A program made the position numbers and the translations under genes. Shown piece after piece: positions 25,916 through 35,436 of a stretch of 64,000 nt of DNA. The notes beneath the pieces were generated by a model that saw only the letters and a list, made by a program, of their open reading frames with translations, was not told the DNA's origin and did no database searches. The stretch covers positions 1,778,501-1,842,500 of the forward strand of contig NZ_CP049889.1 in NCBI RefSeq assembly GCF_011299095.1, read 5' to 3'. Numbering within the stretch: the first letter of the stretch is position 1; every line of letters begins with the position of its first letter. This stretch comes from Jeotgalibaca porci. Its GTDB lineage: Bacteria; Bacillota; Bacilli; Lactobacillales; Aerococcaceae.

Positions 25916-26007
25916 GCGCACTCAAACGGCATTTTTGATTTGAGTGCGCGTCTTCCGATAAAAACGCCGACTCAAACGGCATTTTGAATTTGAGTGCGCG
26001 TTTTTTG
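25916..26007. repeat. Tandem hairpin array E, two units, period 50 bp
   Basis: Units start at 25916 and 25966. Both have ACTCAAA, a 12-nt loop and TTTGAGT. The first has perfect GCGC/GCGC outer arms; the second has GCCG/GCGC and ends in a T-run. It is located between convergent helD and the response-regulator gene. The stretch 26008-26093 shows nothing further. Confidence 0.8.
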
Positions 26008-26093
26008 GAGCTTATGGTGCTTTAAACAGTTAGAAATGGGCGGGAAAGCAGCATCAGTAGTTTAAATACAGAATATCACTTCACACGCCAAAC

Positions 26094-26123
26094 AAAAAAA
26101 GGCCGGGACACATTGTCCAGGCC
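26094..26123 (-). terminator. Terminator of the three-component operon
   Basis: On the minus strand, GGCC-T-GGACA pairs with TGTCC-C-GGCC, followed by a run of seven T residues (A-run at 26094-26100 on the plus strand). It lies 16 bp past the regulator's stop codon. Confidence 0.88.
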
Positions 26124-26138
26124 GTTAATAAACTTGTT

Positions 26139-27716
26139 CTAAACCGCGCCACACTCTATCTGGCGCTTTCGGTACTCGGTAGGGGATACCCCTTCTTTTT
26201 TCTTGAACAAATAACTGAAGTAGTTGGAATCGTTGTAACCAACCTCAAGGGTAATGGTAGTAAGCTTGTCATCCGTCGTTACCAGTAAGTTCTTGGCATA
26301 ATTTATCCTTTGTTCGGTCAGATATTCGATAAAGGTTCTACCCAATGCCTGTGAAAAAATGGTCGAGAAATGCGAAGGGCTAAGGGCCACATTTTCCGAT
26401 ACAGTTTTTAATGTCATATCGGGGTCAGCAAAATGATTATTGATATACGTCAGAGCTTGTTGAATCAGGCTACGGTATTTAATCATGGTTGGATGAATTT
26501 CAACCTCCAACAAATAGGTTAAAGCATTCTTCAAATACTTCTGGTAGCGATCCAGCGACTTCGCGATGTCGCCCATTTCCTGAGAATCATTAATGCGATA
26601 AATGGGTGACTCTTTGTGAGCCTGCTTCTTCACTAGCAATGCTTCAATCTCCATGAGAACGAAAAAGCGGAACATGCGTTGACGCTCGAGTGTATCCAGA
26701 TCAAGCCCGGTTAGAGAATAGATAAAAGGATCGATGTCTTTAATCGTTACATCAGCAATCTTATCAGCTAGATCAATCTTAAACGGATTGGAAGGGGACA
26801 ATTCACCTTCTTTAATGTTATCAACGAAACTAATGATTTTCTCCGATCTGATTTGACCATACGTCCCGACCAATTGCTTTGCCATTTGGTAACTATGCGG
26901 AATCTCACTGATGCGGTCTACAATCGGGCCAATTCCCACCGCTAAATCGGACGAATCAATATCCAATTCATGAATGAGTGTATTAGCCGTTTGATAACAT
27001 TTTTCCAATAACAAGTCGTAATCTGTTTCGAAAATCAAAATTTTAATAAACCGTGAGGAAATACTCGAAAATAAAACGCCGCTGTCCTTTCCGAAAAAGG
27101 CCTTAAGTTTCTCACTAAAATGGAAATAATCTTCAAATTTTTTATTGTAGTGGTTTGTGGCCAAGAGAACAGACATCTTTTTGCCCGCCAATGCTATTTG
27201 AAATTGTTCCGCTTCTTTAATGACTTCACTCATTCTTAAATCACCTTGGAAGAGGCAATTCAAGAAATGGTTTTTGTGAACTTCATGCGTAAGCAGTTCT
27301 TCATTCTCATCTTTAACCGAGAACGTATTCTTCTGAGCATCCAAAGTCGTGATAATAGTGTGCAACGCATTCTCTAGTTCCTTGGGTTTAATCGGCTTTA
27401 ATAAATAATCGTCCGCCTGAAGTTGAATGGCAGATTTCGTATAGGAAAAGTCATCGAATCCGGAAATAAATAAAATGCGCATCCAAGGGTATATTTTCTT
27501 TGCCTCATGTGCCAATTCAATTCCATCCATAAACGGCATTTTAATATCCGTTAATAAAATATCCGGTTTAATATCAATAATGGAAGCTAACGCTAATTCA
27601 CCATCTCCAGCTTCTCCCGCAAACGTAATCGGGTAGCGCTCTGCCAGCGTCATCACTTCGTTTCGTAAGTTTTCCCGAATCAACGGTTCATCTTCAACTA
27701 TAAATACTTTATACAT
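26139..27716 (-). CDS. YesN-type response regulator (AraC output), xylose-linked
   Basis: A 525-aa regulator. The receiver domain spans about residues 1-125 with the phospho-acceptor D57 (LLTDIKMP) and acidic E8/D9; a long middle domain follows, then two AraC helix-turn-helix motifs (about residues 420-520: MTLKTVSENVALSPSHFSTIF, YNDSNYFSYLFKK). It pairs with the YesM-like kinase, whose stop codon overlaps its ATG by 1 nt. By position next to xylFGH it most likely activates that operon, as the known YesN/LytS/XylFII system of clostridia does. Confidence 0.9.
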   Translation of the reverse strand: MYKVFIVEDEPLIRENLRNEVMTLAERYPITFAGEAGDGELALASIIDIKPDILLTDIKMPFMDGIELAHEAKKIYPWMRILFISGFDDFSYTKSAIQLQADDYLLKPIKPKELENALHTIITTLDAQKNTFSVKDENEELLTHEVHKNHFLNCLFQGDLRMSEVIKEAEQFQIALAGKKMSVLLATNHYNKKFEDYFHFSEKLKAFFGKDSGVLFSSISSRFIKILIFETDYDLLLEKCYQTANTLIHELDIDSSDLAVGIGPIVDRISEIPHSYQMAKQLVGTYGQIRSEKIISFVDNIKEGELSPSNPFKIDLADKIADVTIKDIDPFIYSLTGLDLDTLERQRMFRFFVLMEIEALLVKKQAHKESPIYRINDSQEMGDIAKSLDRYQKYLKNALTYLLEVEIHPTMIKYRSLIQQALTYINNHFADPDMTLKTVSENVALSPSHFSTIFSQALGRTFIEYLTEQRINYAKNLLVTTDDKLTTITLEVGYNDSNYFSYLFKKKEGVSPTEYRKRQIECGAV

Positions 27717-29161
27717 TAATTTATTCCACCTTCTTGGTCTAATTCATGGAGCGGAACGCGAATGGTTACGGTCGTTCCGTGATTAAGCTGACTGTCAAAA
27801 GTAAGACGCGCTTTTTCTCCGTAATAAAGTAAGAGTCGCTTGTTTACATTATATAACCCATATCCCTCTCTAAAGTCAGTCTCTACACCCTTATTCAATT
27901 CGGCTCTAATTTCAGCTAACTTCTCTGGCGGTACACCTTTACCATTATCCGCAATTGAAAAACAAAGCATATCATCCTCTTGATAGGCAGTGACTGTGAT
28001 TAAGCCTACGCGACGCACCGCTTTGGTCCCATGGTAGACGGCGTTCTCAACAACCGGCTGAAGTAGCATCTTCAAGATGGTGTACGAATGAAGCTCTTCG
28101 CTAACAGAAATATCATAAGTTAACATATCCCCATACCGCATCTTCAAAATAAGTAAATAATCAGAAATGTGTTTGATTTCCTTTTCTAAGGTAATCCAAT
28201 CCCTTCCTTTGCTCAAAGAAATACGGAAGAAATCGGAAAGAGAATAGGTCATTTTTTGAACGGCAGCCATATCACCTTGTTCAGCGAGCGCTAGAATAGC
28301 ATCCAGACTGTTATATATGAAGTGCGGAGTAATCTGGGCTTGTAAAACGCGCATTTCACTTTGAGCGAGATGGTATTGTTTCTTAGCATTTTCTTCCAGT
28401 AGGACGTTTAGGTTTTCAGCCATCCCATTCATCTGGTTGCTGAGAGCGGCCAATTCCGTAATCGGCGGAATTGAGACGCGATAATTTAAATTACCTTTGG
28501 AAATTTGATCCGACATTTCCATTAATTCGTTCAATGGCATTTCGACGTTTTTAGTAAGGGAATGCTTGATTCGTTTCGATAAAATGAAGGTAGCCAGAAG
28601 GACAAAGCCTTCAATAATGGACAATACAATAACAGAATTCATAACTTCCGAACCTGTAGAAGATGCAAAATTGATTTCAACTTCAATGAATTCCTGCAAA
28701 ATATCAAGAACAAGCAAGTTACTGGATTCAACCTGCAGCATCACATTTTCATTTTTAGCCACGGGTTGGTTCATAACGATATTCTCTTTAATCGTTTCGA
28801 CATATGTTTCCATCGAATCAACTGCTTCTAAAGTGAGCATTAGAGTGGCATGTTCCGCCTGACTCTGTGCTTTGTCTGCCATATCGGTGATATCTTCACG
28901 TAAATCAGTAATAATATTTTCCTGACTGAAAACAGCAGGGGTCACTTGGCCATATACCAATCCCCAAACATCCTCAATGACTTGTGTACGAAAAGCAGTT
29001 GAAATCTCGTTGGCGCGATGAATATTATTTACCGCTCGTTGATATGTAAAAAGATGATTCGTATAAATAATGATACTGACTACCAGCGGAATAATAGCTA
29101 GTAAACGCATCCATTTTGTTGATTGGAAAATGAGTTCTCTAATCGTTTTTTTTGTAGTCAT
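27716..29161 (-). CDS. YesM/LytS-type sensor histidine kinase
   Basis: A 481-aa membrane kinase. Two transmembrane segments (about 18-36 and 176-196) enclose an all-helical extracytoplasmic domain of about 140 residues; a HAMP domain follows, then a His_kinase domain with the phospho-histidine H280 (QAQITPHFIYNSLDAIL) and a HATPase with DNGKGV and the glycine-rich EGYGLYNV. It is translated between the binding lipoprotein (12-nt gap) and the response regulator. The extracytoplasmic domain probably contacts the lipoprotein. Confidence 0.92.
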   Translation of the reverse strand: MTTKKTIRELIFQSTKWMRLLAIIPLVVSIIIYTNHLFTYQRAVNNIHRANEISTAFRTQVIEDVWGLVYGQVTPAVFSQENIITDLREDITDMADKAQSQAEHATLMLTLEAVDSMETYVETIKENIVMNQPVAKNENVMLQVESSNLLVLDILQEFIEVEINFASSTGSEVMNSVIVLSIIEGFVLLATFILSKRIKHSLTKNVEMPLNELMEMSDQISKGNLNYRVSIPPITELAALSNQMNGMAENLNVLLEENAKKQYHLAQSEMRVLQAQITPHFIYNSLDAILALAEQGDMAAVQKMTYSLSDFFRISLSKGRDWITLEKEIKHISDYLLILKMRYGDMLTYDISVSEELHSYTILKMLLQPVVENAVYHGTKAVRRVGLITVTAYQEDDMLCFSIADNGKGVPPEKLAEIRAELNKGVETDFREGYGLYNVNKRLLLYYGEKARLTFDSQLNHGTTVTIRVPLHELDQEGGIN

Positions 29162-29173
29162 CGTCTATCCTCG

Positions 29174-30142
29174 TTAATAATTTCTTGTAGGAATCATGCT
29201 TAGGTCACCTTGATCAGAAAAGACAGTTTCCGGAACGTAAATTTCTTTTGGAATCTTACTACCGGATAAATGGCGACTAACGGCATTTACCACATACCAA
29301 CCAACATGTGGATTGCATTCTACTACACAGTTTATAATGCCTTTCTTTAACAAATCTATGGCATCTTTCTGACCATCAATCGAAATAATCACTAGTTCAT
29401 CACTTTTGTCTGGTGCCAGTTCTTTTAAAGCTTCGAGTGCTCCTAAAGTCATTTCGTCATTGTGGCTATAAAGCACATCAATAGCATTGAAAGTTCCATC
29501 TTGAAGGGCCGTTCGAATTACTTCTCTTCCTTTCGAACGGATAAAGTCACCTTGCAACGTTTGCGTCACCTGGATGCGGTTATCGCGTCCGATGGTTTCC
29601 AGAAAACCTTCGTGACGTAAAGTAGTGGAGGCCGCGTTTTCGAGACCTTTTAATTCTAATACGTTAATAGTAGATTCCGAAGATTGGGAAGCATAGTTAC
29701 TTAAATACAGGCCAGCGCGACTGCCTTCTGCCTTGAAACTAGGTCCGACATGAGTAATATATAAGTCCGAATCGCTCGTTTGGATATTGCGGTCTACAAT
29801 GATGACGGGAATACCGGCATCTTTTGCCTCGGTTAACACAGTATCCCATCCACTTTCGACAAGTGGTGCTAAAATAATCAAATCGACTTTATAAGCAATA
29901 AAGCGGCGTATATCTTGAATTTGACGTTCTTGATTTAGGAAACCATTGCGATAAAGCACTTGATAGTCTTCTTTTTCCAATTCAGTGATAATTGAATCCG
30001 TATGCGCTTTACGCCAGTTACTTTCAGTTCCCGATTGCGAAAAACCCACGACCGGAGAAAGGGCATCTTCATCGCGATCGATGGCATGAGTACATCCCGT
30101 TAAAATGAATAAAGTGAGCAGGTAAAATAAAAACTTTTTCAT
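29174..30142 (-). CDS. Sugar-binding lipoprotein, sensory component (XylFII-like)
   Basis: A 322-aa periplasmic-binding-protein (type 1, LacI-like) lipoprotein with lipobox LTGC (C17). Motifs such as DLIILAPLVESGWDTVLTEA, PVIIVDRN and DVLYSHNDEMTLGAL are typical of galactofuranose/ribose/xylose binding proteins. Because it is first in an operon with kinase and regulator and not with a permease, it is probably the sugar sensor of a three-component system. Xylose as ligand is inferred from the divergent xylFGH. Confidence 0.85.
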   Translation of the reverse strand: MKKFLFYLLTLFILTGCTHAIDRDEDALSPVVGFSQSGTESNWRKAHTDSIITELEKEDYQVLYRNGFLNQERQIQDIRRFIAYKVDLIILAPLVESGWDTVLTEAKDAGIPVIIVDRNIQTSDSDLYITHVGPSFKAEGSRAGLYLSNYASQSSESTINVLELKGLENAASTTLRHEGFLETIGRDNRIQVTQTLQGDFIRSKGREVIRTALQDGTFNAIDVLYSHNDEMTLGALEALKELAPDKSDELVIISIDGQKDAIDLLKKGIINCVVECNPHVGWYVVNAVSRHLSGSKIPKEIYVPETVFSDQGDLSMIPTRNY

Positions 30143-30184
30143 AGGTGTGTCCTTTCGAATACTTCCATAAAATTATCATTAGAT

Positions 30185-30353
30185 TTTAAAACGCTTACCA
30201 AATAATTTTACCATATTATAAGATAATTCGTTCCCTAACTAATATAATCCAAGGGAAATCGAAAGAAAACCAAGATTAGTTTATCATTTCCATAAGAATT
30301 TATAGATAATCAATAACAAATCAAATGAAATCGTTTTCAGTAAGCGTTATATT
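30185..30353. promoter_or_regulatory. Divergent control region with cre site (xylF)
   Basis: The 242-base gap between the sensor lipoprotein and xylF contains a full 15/15 match to the cre consensus at 30325-30339 (ATGAAATCGTTTTCA), just upstream of a possible -10 TATATT (30348-30353). A weaker cre-like GGTAAGCGTTTTAA lies on the minus strand at about 30186-30199. CcpA repression of xylF is expected. The YesN target sequence itself cannot be pinned down. Confidence 0.7.
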
Positions 30354-30384
30354 TAGTTTAGAAAAACCGAGGAGGAATTATTAG

Positions 30385-31476
30385 ATGAATAGAATGGTGA
30401 AAAAAGGTATCGTTTCAGCTCTCTCTTTACTGTCATGTTTAGCTCTTACGGCTTGTGGTGGCGAAAGTGGCGATTCAGAAGCAAAAGGATACGTCGGAAT
30501 TGCGATGCCAACGAAATCGGCTGAACGTTGGATTGCGGATGGAAATAACATGGTTGATGAACTTGAGAAGTTAGGTTATAAAACAGACTTGCAATACGGT
30601 GAAGATAAAGTTGAGAACCAAGTAGCTCAAATCGAAAACATGATTACTAAAGGTGTTGACACACTGGTTATTGCATCGATTGACGGTTCGGCTTTAACAG
30701 ATGTTCTAGAAAAAGCGGATGCAGCAGATATTGATGTTATTGCTTATGACCGTTTGTTAATGAACTCAGACTTTGTTGATTACTATGCAACATTCGATAA
30801 CTTTGCAGTAGGTGTCTTACAGGCATCCTATATTGAAGAAGCTCTTAAATTGAAAGATGGCGAAGGGCCATTCAATATCGAATTGTTTGGTGGTTCACCA
30901 GATGATAACAATGCCTTGATCAACTATAACGGTGTCATGTCTGTATTCCAACCGTATATTGATAGTAAGCAACTGGTTGTTCCTTCAAATCAAATGAACT
31001 TTAACCAAATTGCAACGTTACGTTGGGATGGCTCTACGGCTCAGTCTCGTATGGATAACTTGCTAAGTGCAAACTATACAGACAAACAGTTGGATGCTAT
31101 TTTGTCTCCCTATGATCCAATCAGTTTAGGCATTATTTCTTCATTGAAAGGTGTCGGATACGGAACAAGCGAATTACCGTTACCAGTTATTACTGGTCAA
31201 GATGCAACAGTAGCAGGGGTGAAATCCATTATTGCTGGGGAACAAACACAAACAATTTTCAAAGATACGCGTATTTTAGCTAAAAATACAATCGAAATGA
31301 TTGAAGCAATTCACAACGGTGAAGAAGTACCAGTTAACGATACAGAAACCTATGATAACGGCGTGAAAGTTGTTCCAACATACTTATCAACACCTATCTC
31401 GGTTGATAAAGACAACTTTGAAGCAGAACTGATTGATACAGATTATTATACAAAAGACGATTTATCAATCAACTAA
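30385..31476 (+). CDS. xylF: D-xylose ABC transporter substrate-binding lipoprotein
   Basis: A 363-aa binding lipoprotein; signal peptide with lipobox LTAC (C24). Binding-protein segments include [53 protein letters not shown] and the C-terminal [15 protein letters not shown]; this set is characteristic of the XylF/ChvE multiple-sugar group. GAGGAGG lies upstream of the ATG. It is the first gene of xylFGH plus an EIIB-like gene. Confidence 0.9.
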   Translation: MNRMVKKGIVSALSLLSCLALTACGGESGDSEAKGYVGIAMPTKSAERWIADGNNMVDELEKLGYKTDLQYGEDKVENQVAQIENMITKGVDTLVIASIDGSALTDVLEKADAADIDVIAYDRLLMNSDFVDYYATFDNFAVGVLQASYIEEALKLKDGEGPFNIELFGGSPDDNNALINYNGVMSVFQPYIDSKQLVVPSNQMNFNQIATLRWDGSTAQSRMDNLLSANYTDKQLDAILSPYDPISLGIISSLKGVGYGTSELPLPVITGQDATVAGVKSIIAGEQTQTIFKDTRILAKNTIEMIEAIHNGEEVPVNDTETYDNGVKVVPTYLSTPISVDKDNFEAELIDTDYYTKDDLSIN

Positions 31477-31482
31477 CAATAT

Positions 31483-31525
31483 AAAGCCGGGAATAGTTCT
31501 CTCGAAACTATTTCTGGCTTTTTCT
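31483..31525 (+). terminator. Partial terminator between xylF and xylG
   Basis: A long imperfect stem beginning AAAGCC (31483) and closing at GGCTT (31516-31520) is followed by TTTTTC. It sits 7 nt after the xylF stop and 20 nt before the xylG start. It is likely to lower transcription of the membrane genes relative to the binding protein, or to protect the xylF 3' end. Confidence 0.75.
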
Positions 31526-31543
31526 TTAAAGAGGAGTGAGAGA

Positions 31544-33076
31544 ATGGCAGATTACATTTTAGAAATGAAAAATATCGTTAAAGAATTCTCTGGTATACGG
31601 GCTTTAGATAACGTGAACTTAAAAATAGAACGCGGTGAGATTCACGCGTTGTGTGGTGAAAACGGAGCAGGTAAATCAACCCTCATGAATGTCTTAAGCG
31701 GACTCTATCCATTTGGTAGTTATTCAGGCGAGATTATTTATGAAGGTGACGTTGCTCAATTTAAGAAACTGAAAGACAGCGAAGAAAAAGGTATTGTTAT
31801 TATTCATCAAGAATTGGCTTTGAGCCCTTATTTATCTATTAAAGAAAACTTGTTCCTCGGTAATGAACAGGCTAAAAGAGGCATCATCGACTGGAATTTG
31901 ACAGAGAAAAAGACAGAGAACCTTTTAAAGACAGTAGGATTACGCGTTAATCCGAATACGTTGGTTTCACAAATTGGCGTAGGGCATCAACAATTGGTCG
32001 AAATAGCGAAAGCATTTGCTAAGAATGTTCAACTTCTGATTTTGGATGAACCGACGGCAGCTTTGAACGAAGAGGAAAGTGAAAACCTCTTGGAATTGAT
32101 GCGTGAGTTCAAAAAACAAGGGATTACGTCGATTATTATTTCTCATAAACTGAATGAAATTGTGGATATTTCCGATAAAATCACAATTCTTCGTGATGGT
32201 AAAACGATTGAGACACTCGAAAAAGAAGAGATTTCGGAAGAACGTATTATTCGTGGCATGGTAGGACGTGACTTGACGAACCGTTACCCTGAAAGAAAAG
32301 CGAATATCGGTGACGTGTACTTCGAGGTAAAAGATTGGAATGTCCACCATCCGATTGATTCCAATCGCGTTGTGAACAAGAACTTAAATCTGACCATCCG
32401 CAGAGGCGAAATCATTGGGATTGCTGGTTTAATGGGAGCGGGTCGTACGGAATTTGCGATGAGCGTGTTTGGTCGTTCTTATGGTAGCCAGATTACCGGA
32501 AAAGTCTACAAAGACGGTCAAGAAATTTCCGTTAAAGACGTCCCAACAGCCATTAAAAATGGACTTGCCTACGTGTCGGAAGACCGTAAGTCATTGGGGT
32601 TAAATCTTATCATGGATGTGCGGGAAAATACGACGCTTGCGAGTTTAGAGAAAGTAAGTAAAAACGGCATTCTGGACAAAGAAAAAGAAATCACCATTGC
32701 AGAAGAGTACCGTCGCAAGATGCGTACGAAGACGAGCTCAATTTCGCAAAATATTGCGAGTTTGAGTGGTGGAAATCAACAAAAAGTTGTTCTATCAAAA
32801 TGGCTTGCGACCGAACCAGAAATTTTATTCTTGGATGAACCCACTCGTGGAATCGATGTCGGTGCCAAGTATGAAATTTACACCATCATTGAAGAGATGG
32901 CTGCGGAAGGCAAATGTATTTGTATCATTTCATCAGAATTACCAGAAATATTAGGGATGTGCGATCGCATCTATACGATGAATGACGGACATTTTACAGG
33001 TGAAGTGATGCGAGAAGATGCAGATCAAGAAAGCTTGATGAATCTAATGACAACTGAAAAAGAGAGGGTCATGTAA
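31544..33076 (+). CDS. xylG: D-xylose ABC transporter ATP-binding protein
   Basis: A 510-aa tandem ABC ATPase of the XylG/MglA/RbsA type. The first domain has an intact Walker [10 protein letters not shown]; the second has a degenerate GLMGAGRTE but the signature [15 protein letters not shown] and Walker [14 protein letters not shown]. The two half-sites are family-typical. ATG 31544 has GAGGAG upstream, and the longer frame from 31433 overlaps xylF. It ends directly before xylH. Confidence 0.92.
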   Translation: MADYILEMKNIVKEFSGIRALDNVNLKIERGEIHALCGENGAGKSTLMNVLSGLYPFGSYSGEIIYEGDVAQFKKLKDSEEKGIVIIHQELALSPYLSIKENLFLGNEQAKRGIIDWNLTEKKTENLLKTVGLRVNPNTLVSQIGVGHQQLVEIAKAFAKNVQLLILDEPTAALNEEESENLLELMREFKKQGITSIIISHKLNEIVDISDKITILRDGKTIETLEKEEISEERIIRGMVGRDLTNRYPERKANIGDVYFEVKDWNVHHPIDSNRVVNKNLNLTIRRGEIIGIAGLMGAGRTEFAMSVFGRSYGSQITGKVYKDGQEISVKDVPTAIKNGLAYVSEDRKSLGLNLIMDVRENTTLASLEKVSKNGILDKEKEITIAEEYRRKMRTKTSSISQNIASLSGGNQQKVVLSKWLATEPEILFLDEPTRGIDVGAKYEIYTIIEEMAAEGKCICIISSELPEILGMCDRIYTMNDGHFTGEVMREDADQESLMNLMTTEKERVM

Positions 33077-34273
33077 ATGGAAAATATTACAAAAGATAGA
33101 AAAGAGAAATTCCAGTTGAGCGAGAAGCTGCTCGATATTTTTAGTAAATATAGTATGATCATTATCCTCGTTGTCTTATTAATTGCGTTTCAATTAATGA
33201 CAGATGGTATTTTCCTCAGACCTCTAAACATTACAAATATTGTTTTGCAAAATAGTCATATTTTGGTATTGGCTGTAGGGATGTTATTGGTTGTTCTATT
33301 GGGGTATGTCGATTTGTCAGTTGGATCGGTAATGGCTTTTGTCGGCGCGATTGCCGGCCTCATGATGGTAAATAACGATATTAGTCCAATTATTGCTGTT
33401 CCGGTTTGTTTGTTAGTCGGTGCTTTAATTGGTGCATGGCAAGGGTTCTGGGTGGCTTATGTCGGTATACCAGCCTTTATCGTGACGTTGGCAGGGTTGT
33501 TGATGTTCCGTGGTTTGACACAAGTTGTTTTAGGTGGACAATCATTGGCACCTTTCCCTAAAGTTTTCCAAAAGATTTCTACTGGTTACTTACCGAACTT
33601 GTTCGGAGGTGATGGGCTGCATATCACGACACTTATCTTAGGTGGTTTGTTGGCAGCCATGATGGTATTTGGACAATGGCGTGCACGCGAGAAACGGAAA
33701 GAAAATAACTTCGAAGTACAATCATTCCCAGTATTCGTGGCATTGGCTATCTTTACAGTTGTGACTGTAATGGTGTTGAGCTTTGTATTCGCATCCTACC
33801 AAGGATTCCCAGTTATCTTGATTATTCTTGCTTTTATTGTCATTTTGTATGGCTTTATTACGAATCAAACGGTTGCAGGACGTCAAATTTATGCAACAGG
33901 TGGGAACCGTAAATCGGCAGAGTTGTCTGGTATTAATACAAAGAAAATTACGTTCTGGGTATTTGTTAACATGAGCTTCCTGGCAGCACTTGCCGGCCTT
34001 ATTCTGGCGGCACGTTTGAATGCTGCAACACCGCAAGCCGGAAACTCATTGGAGTTGGATGCGATGGCTTCCGTATACTTTGGTGGCGCGTCAACTTCTG
34101 GTGGTATTGGTACAGTTGTGGGAGCAATTGTCGGTGGTTTGGTAATGGGTGTATTGAATAACGGTATGTCCATTCTAGGTGTCGGTGTCGACTGGCAACA
34201 AGCAATCAAAGGTTTGATTTTACTACTAGCAGTTGTACTAGATATCTACAACAAGAAGAGAAAAATTTCTTAA
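33077..34273 (+). CDS. xylH: D-xylose ABC transporter permease
   Basis: A 398-aa polytopic permease of the ribose/xylose family, with about ten transmembrane helices. VLLGYVDLSVGSVMAFVGAIAG and LNAATPQAGNSLELDAMASVYFGGASTSGG are family hallmarks. ATG directly follows the xylG stop (0-nt gap), with GAGAGGGTC before it. Confidence 0.92.
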   Translation: MENITKDRKEKFQLSEKLLDIFSKYSMIIILVVLLIAFQLMTDGIFLRPLNITNIVLQNSHILVLAVGMLLVVLLGYVDLSVGSVMAFVGAIAGLMMVNNDISPIIAVPVCLLVGALIGAWQGFWVAYVGIPAFIVTLAGLLMFRGLTQVVLGGQSLAPFPKVFQKISTGYLPNLFGGDGLHITTLILGGLLAAMMVFGQWRAREKRKENNFEVQSFPVFVALAIFTVVTVMVLSFVFASYQGFPVILIILAFIVILYGFITNQTVAGRQIYATGGNRKSAELSGINTKKITFWVFVNMSFLAALAGLILAARLNAATPQAGNSLELDAMASVYFGGASTSGGIGTVVGAIVGGLVMGVLNNGMSILGVGVDWQQAIKGLILLLAVVLDIYNKKRKIS

Positions 34274-34286
34274 AGGTTGTGTTGAA

Positions 34287-34610
34287 ATGACGAGTGAAGA
34301 GACAAAGAAAATATTACTGATTTGTACAGCTGGTATCACAACAGGACTATTAGTTAGAAATGTCCAAGCAGAAGTAGATGCCAAAGGATTAGGACTACAA
34401 ATTTATTCTGCACCGGCTATCATCGCTGAACAAGCGATCCAAACACAGAAAATCGATGGACTTTTAATTGGACCGCAATCCGAATACGAAATTAACCGTC
34501 TAAAAGATTTTCTAAGTTACAAAGCAGTTCCTTATAAATTGATCTCAAGAGAAGCCTACGAAACCTTGGATGGCAAAGCAGTTCTTGATGAGATTATGAA
34601 ACTTATTTAA
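34287..34610 (+). CDS. Orphan PTS EIIB-like protein (lactose/cellobiose family)
   Basis: A 107-aa cytoplasmic protein homologous to the cellobiose/lactose-type EIIB. KILLICTAGITTGLLV holds the phospho-acceptor cysteine C13 (C-x-A-G-x-x-T), and DGLLIGPQSEYEINRLKDFL matches the second EIIB motif. It follows xylH by 13 nt and precedes a terminator, so it is co-transcribed with an ABC importer. No EIIA or EIIC gene lies nearby. It might receive phosphate from a PTS component and act as a regulatory phospho-carrier for xylose uptake; this is inference. Confidence 0.85.
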   Translation: MTSEETKKILLICTAGITTGLLVRNVQAEVDAKGLGLQIYSAPAIIAEQAIQTQKIDGLLIGPQSEYEINRLKDFLSYKAVPYKLISREAYETLDGKAVLDEIMKLI

Positions 34611-34623
34611 TAGAACCTCCGAA

Positions 34624-34657
34624 AAAAGCACATTCCGAAATAATGGAATGTGCTTTT
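34624..34657. terminator. Bidirectional terminator after xylFGH operon
   Basis: A perfect 13-bp stem (34624-34636 with 34645-34657) with an 8-nt loop and A/T tracts on both sides. Confidence 0.9.
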
Positions 34658-34662
34658 ATATT

Positions 34663-35088
34663 TTATTCAGAAACGATTGAATCACGGAAATACTTTATGA
34701 AATAAGTAATAGGCGTGGAAATCCATACAAGCCCCAGTAACAGTTGGCTGACTTGTAAAGTGACGAGCCCATCTTCAATGAGAGGCTGTTTACGATTAAG
34801 AGCAAGCCAGAAATAAGTCAAACCGAGTAATAAGTTTAGTACGTTTACTACTGAAGGCTTTTCTTTTCTATCAAAATGAGAGCCTTGCCACGTATTTCGG
34901 ATATTCATAAACATAATAGGAATCATAATAATAACTAAATACTCGATAAAAGAATCCTGTGCCCATTTGATTTCGCCGATATAAGTAATAAGTTGATTTA
35001 TAAACAATAAAATATTGATTAAATAAAAAGCATAACAACCATTTTTATAACGCAATAAGCGCTGATATTCATCGTATTGTGCAAACAT
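34663..35088 (-). CDS. Small membrane protein paired with XRE regulator
   Basis: A 141-aa protein with about four transmembrane segments (roughly 18-36, 48-62, 82-97, 110-130). The family is not recognised. Its start lies 3 nt after the stop of the upstream XRE gene, a common pairing in Firmicutes where a small Cro/CI repressor controls a polytopic membrane protein. Function unknown. Confidence 0.8.
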   Translation of the reverse strand: MFAQYDEYQRLLRYKNGCYAFYLINILLFINQLITYIGEIKWAQDSFIEYLVIIMIPIMFMNIRNTWQGSHFDRKEKPSVVNVLNLLLGLTYFWLALNRKQPLIEDGLVTLQVSQLLLGLVWISTPITYFIKYFRDSIVSE

Positions 35089-35091
35089 TCC

Positions 35092-35298
35092 TCATCCCTC
35101 CCAAAATAAATCGTTCAGTGTGACGCCGAGCGCTTTACAAATCTTGATACACAAATTGATAGTGGGGTTATAGTCGCCTCGTTCGATGGCGCTAATGGTT
35201 TGGCGCGTCACCTCGACCGCGTCTGCCAATTGTTGCTGTGACATCTCTTTTTCAGTACGAGCGACTTTTAATCGGATATTCTTCGCCATAAATGCCAC
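35092..35298 (-). CDS. XRE-family helix-turn-helix regulator
   Basis: A 68-aa single-domain Cro/CI-type DNA-binding protein: MSQQQLADAVEVTRQTISAIERG is the helix-turn-helix, ending in LGVTLNDLFWE. Probably controls itself and the downstream membrane protein. GAGGTGGC lies upstream of the ATG. Confidence 0.92.
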   Translation of the reverse strand: MAFMAKNIRLKVARTEKEMSQQQLADAVEVTRQTISAIERGDYNPTINLCIKICKALGVTLNDLFWEG

Positions 35299-35436
35299 CT
35301 CGTTTTGTAAGTTATATCTTTCTTTATGTAAAGTATATCTTACATTTAGATCGGTGTAAAGAATAAAATTTGTGAATATGGCATTATTTGAGATAATGGT
35401 TCAGGGCAGAAAGTAAATCCAGGAAGGGCCATTATT

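Noticed and set aside
26139-27716. Lytic or arabinose-specific YesMN system
   Set aside because: The operon faces xylFGH and includes its own binding lipoprotein, which fits xylose sensing better; arabinose metabolism genes are not next to it.
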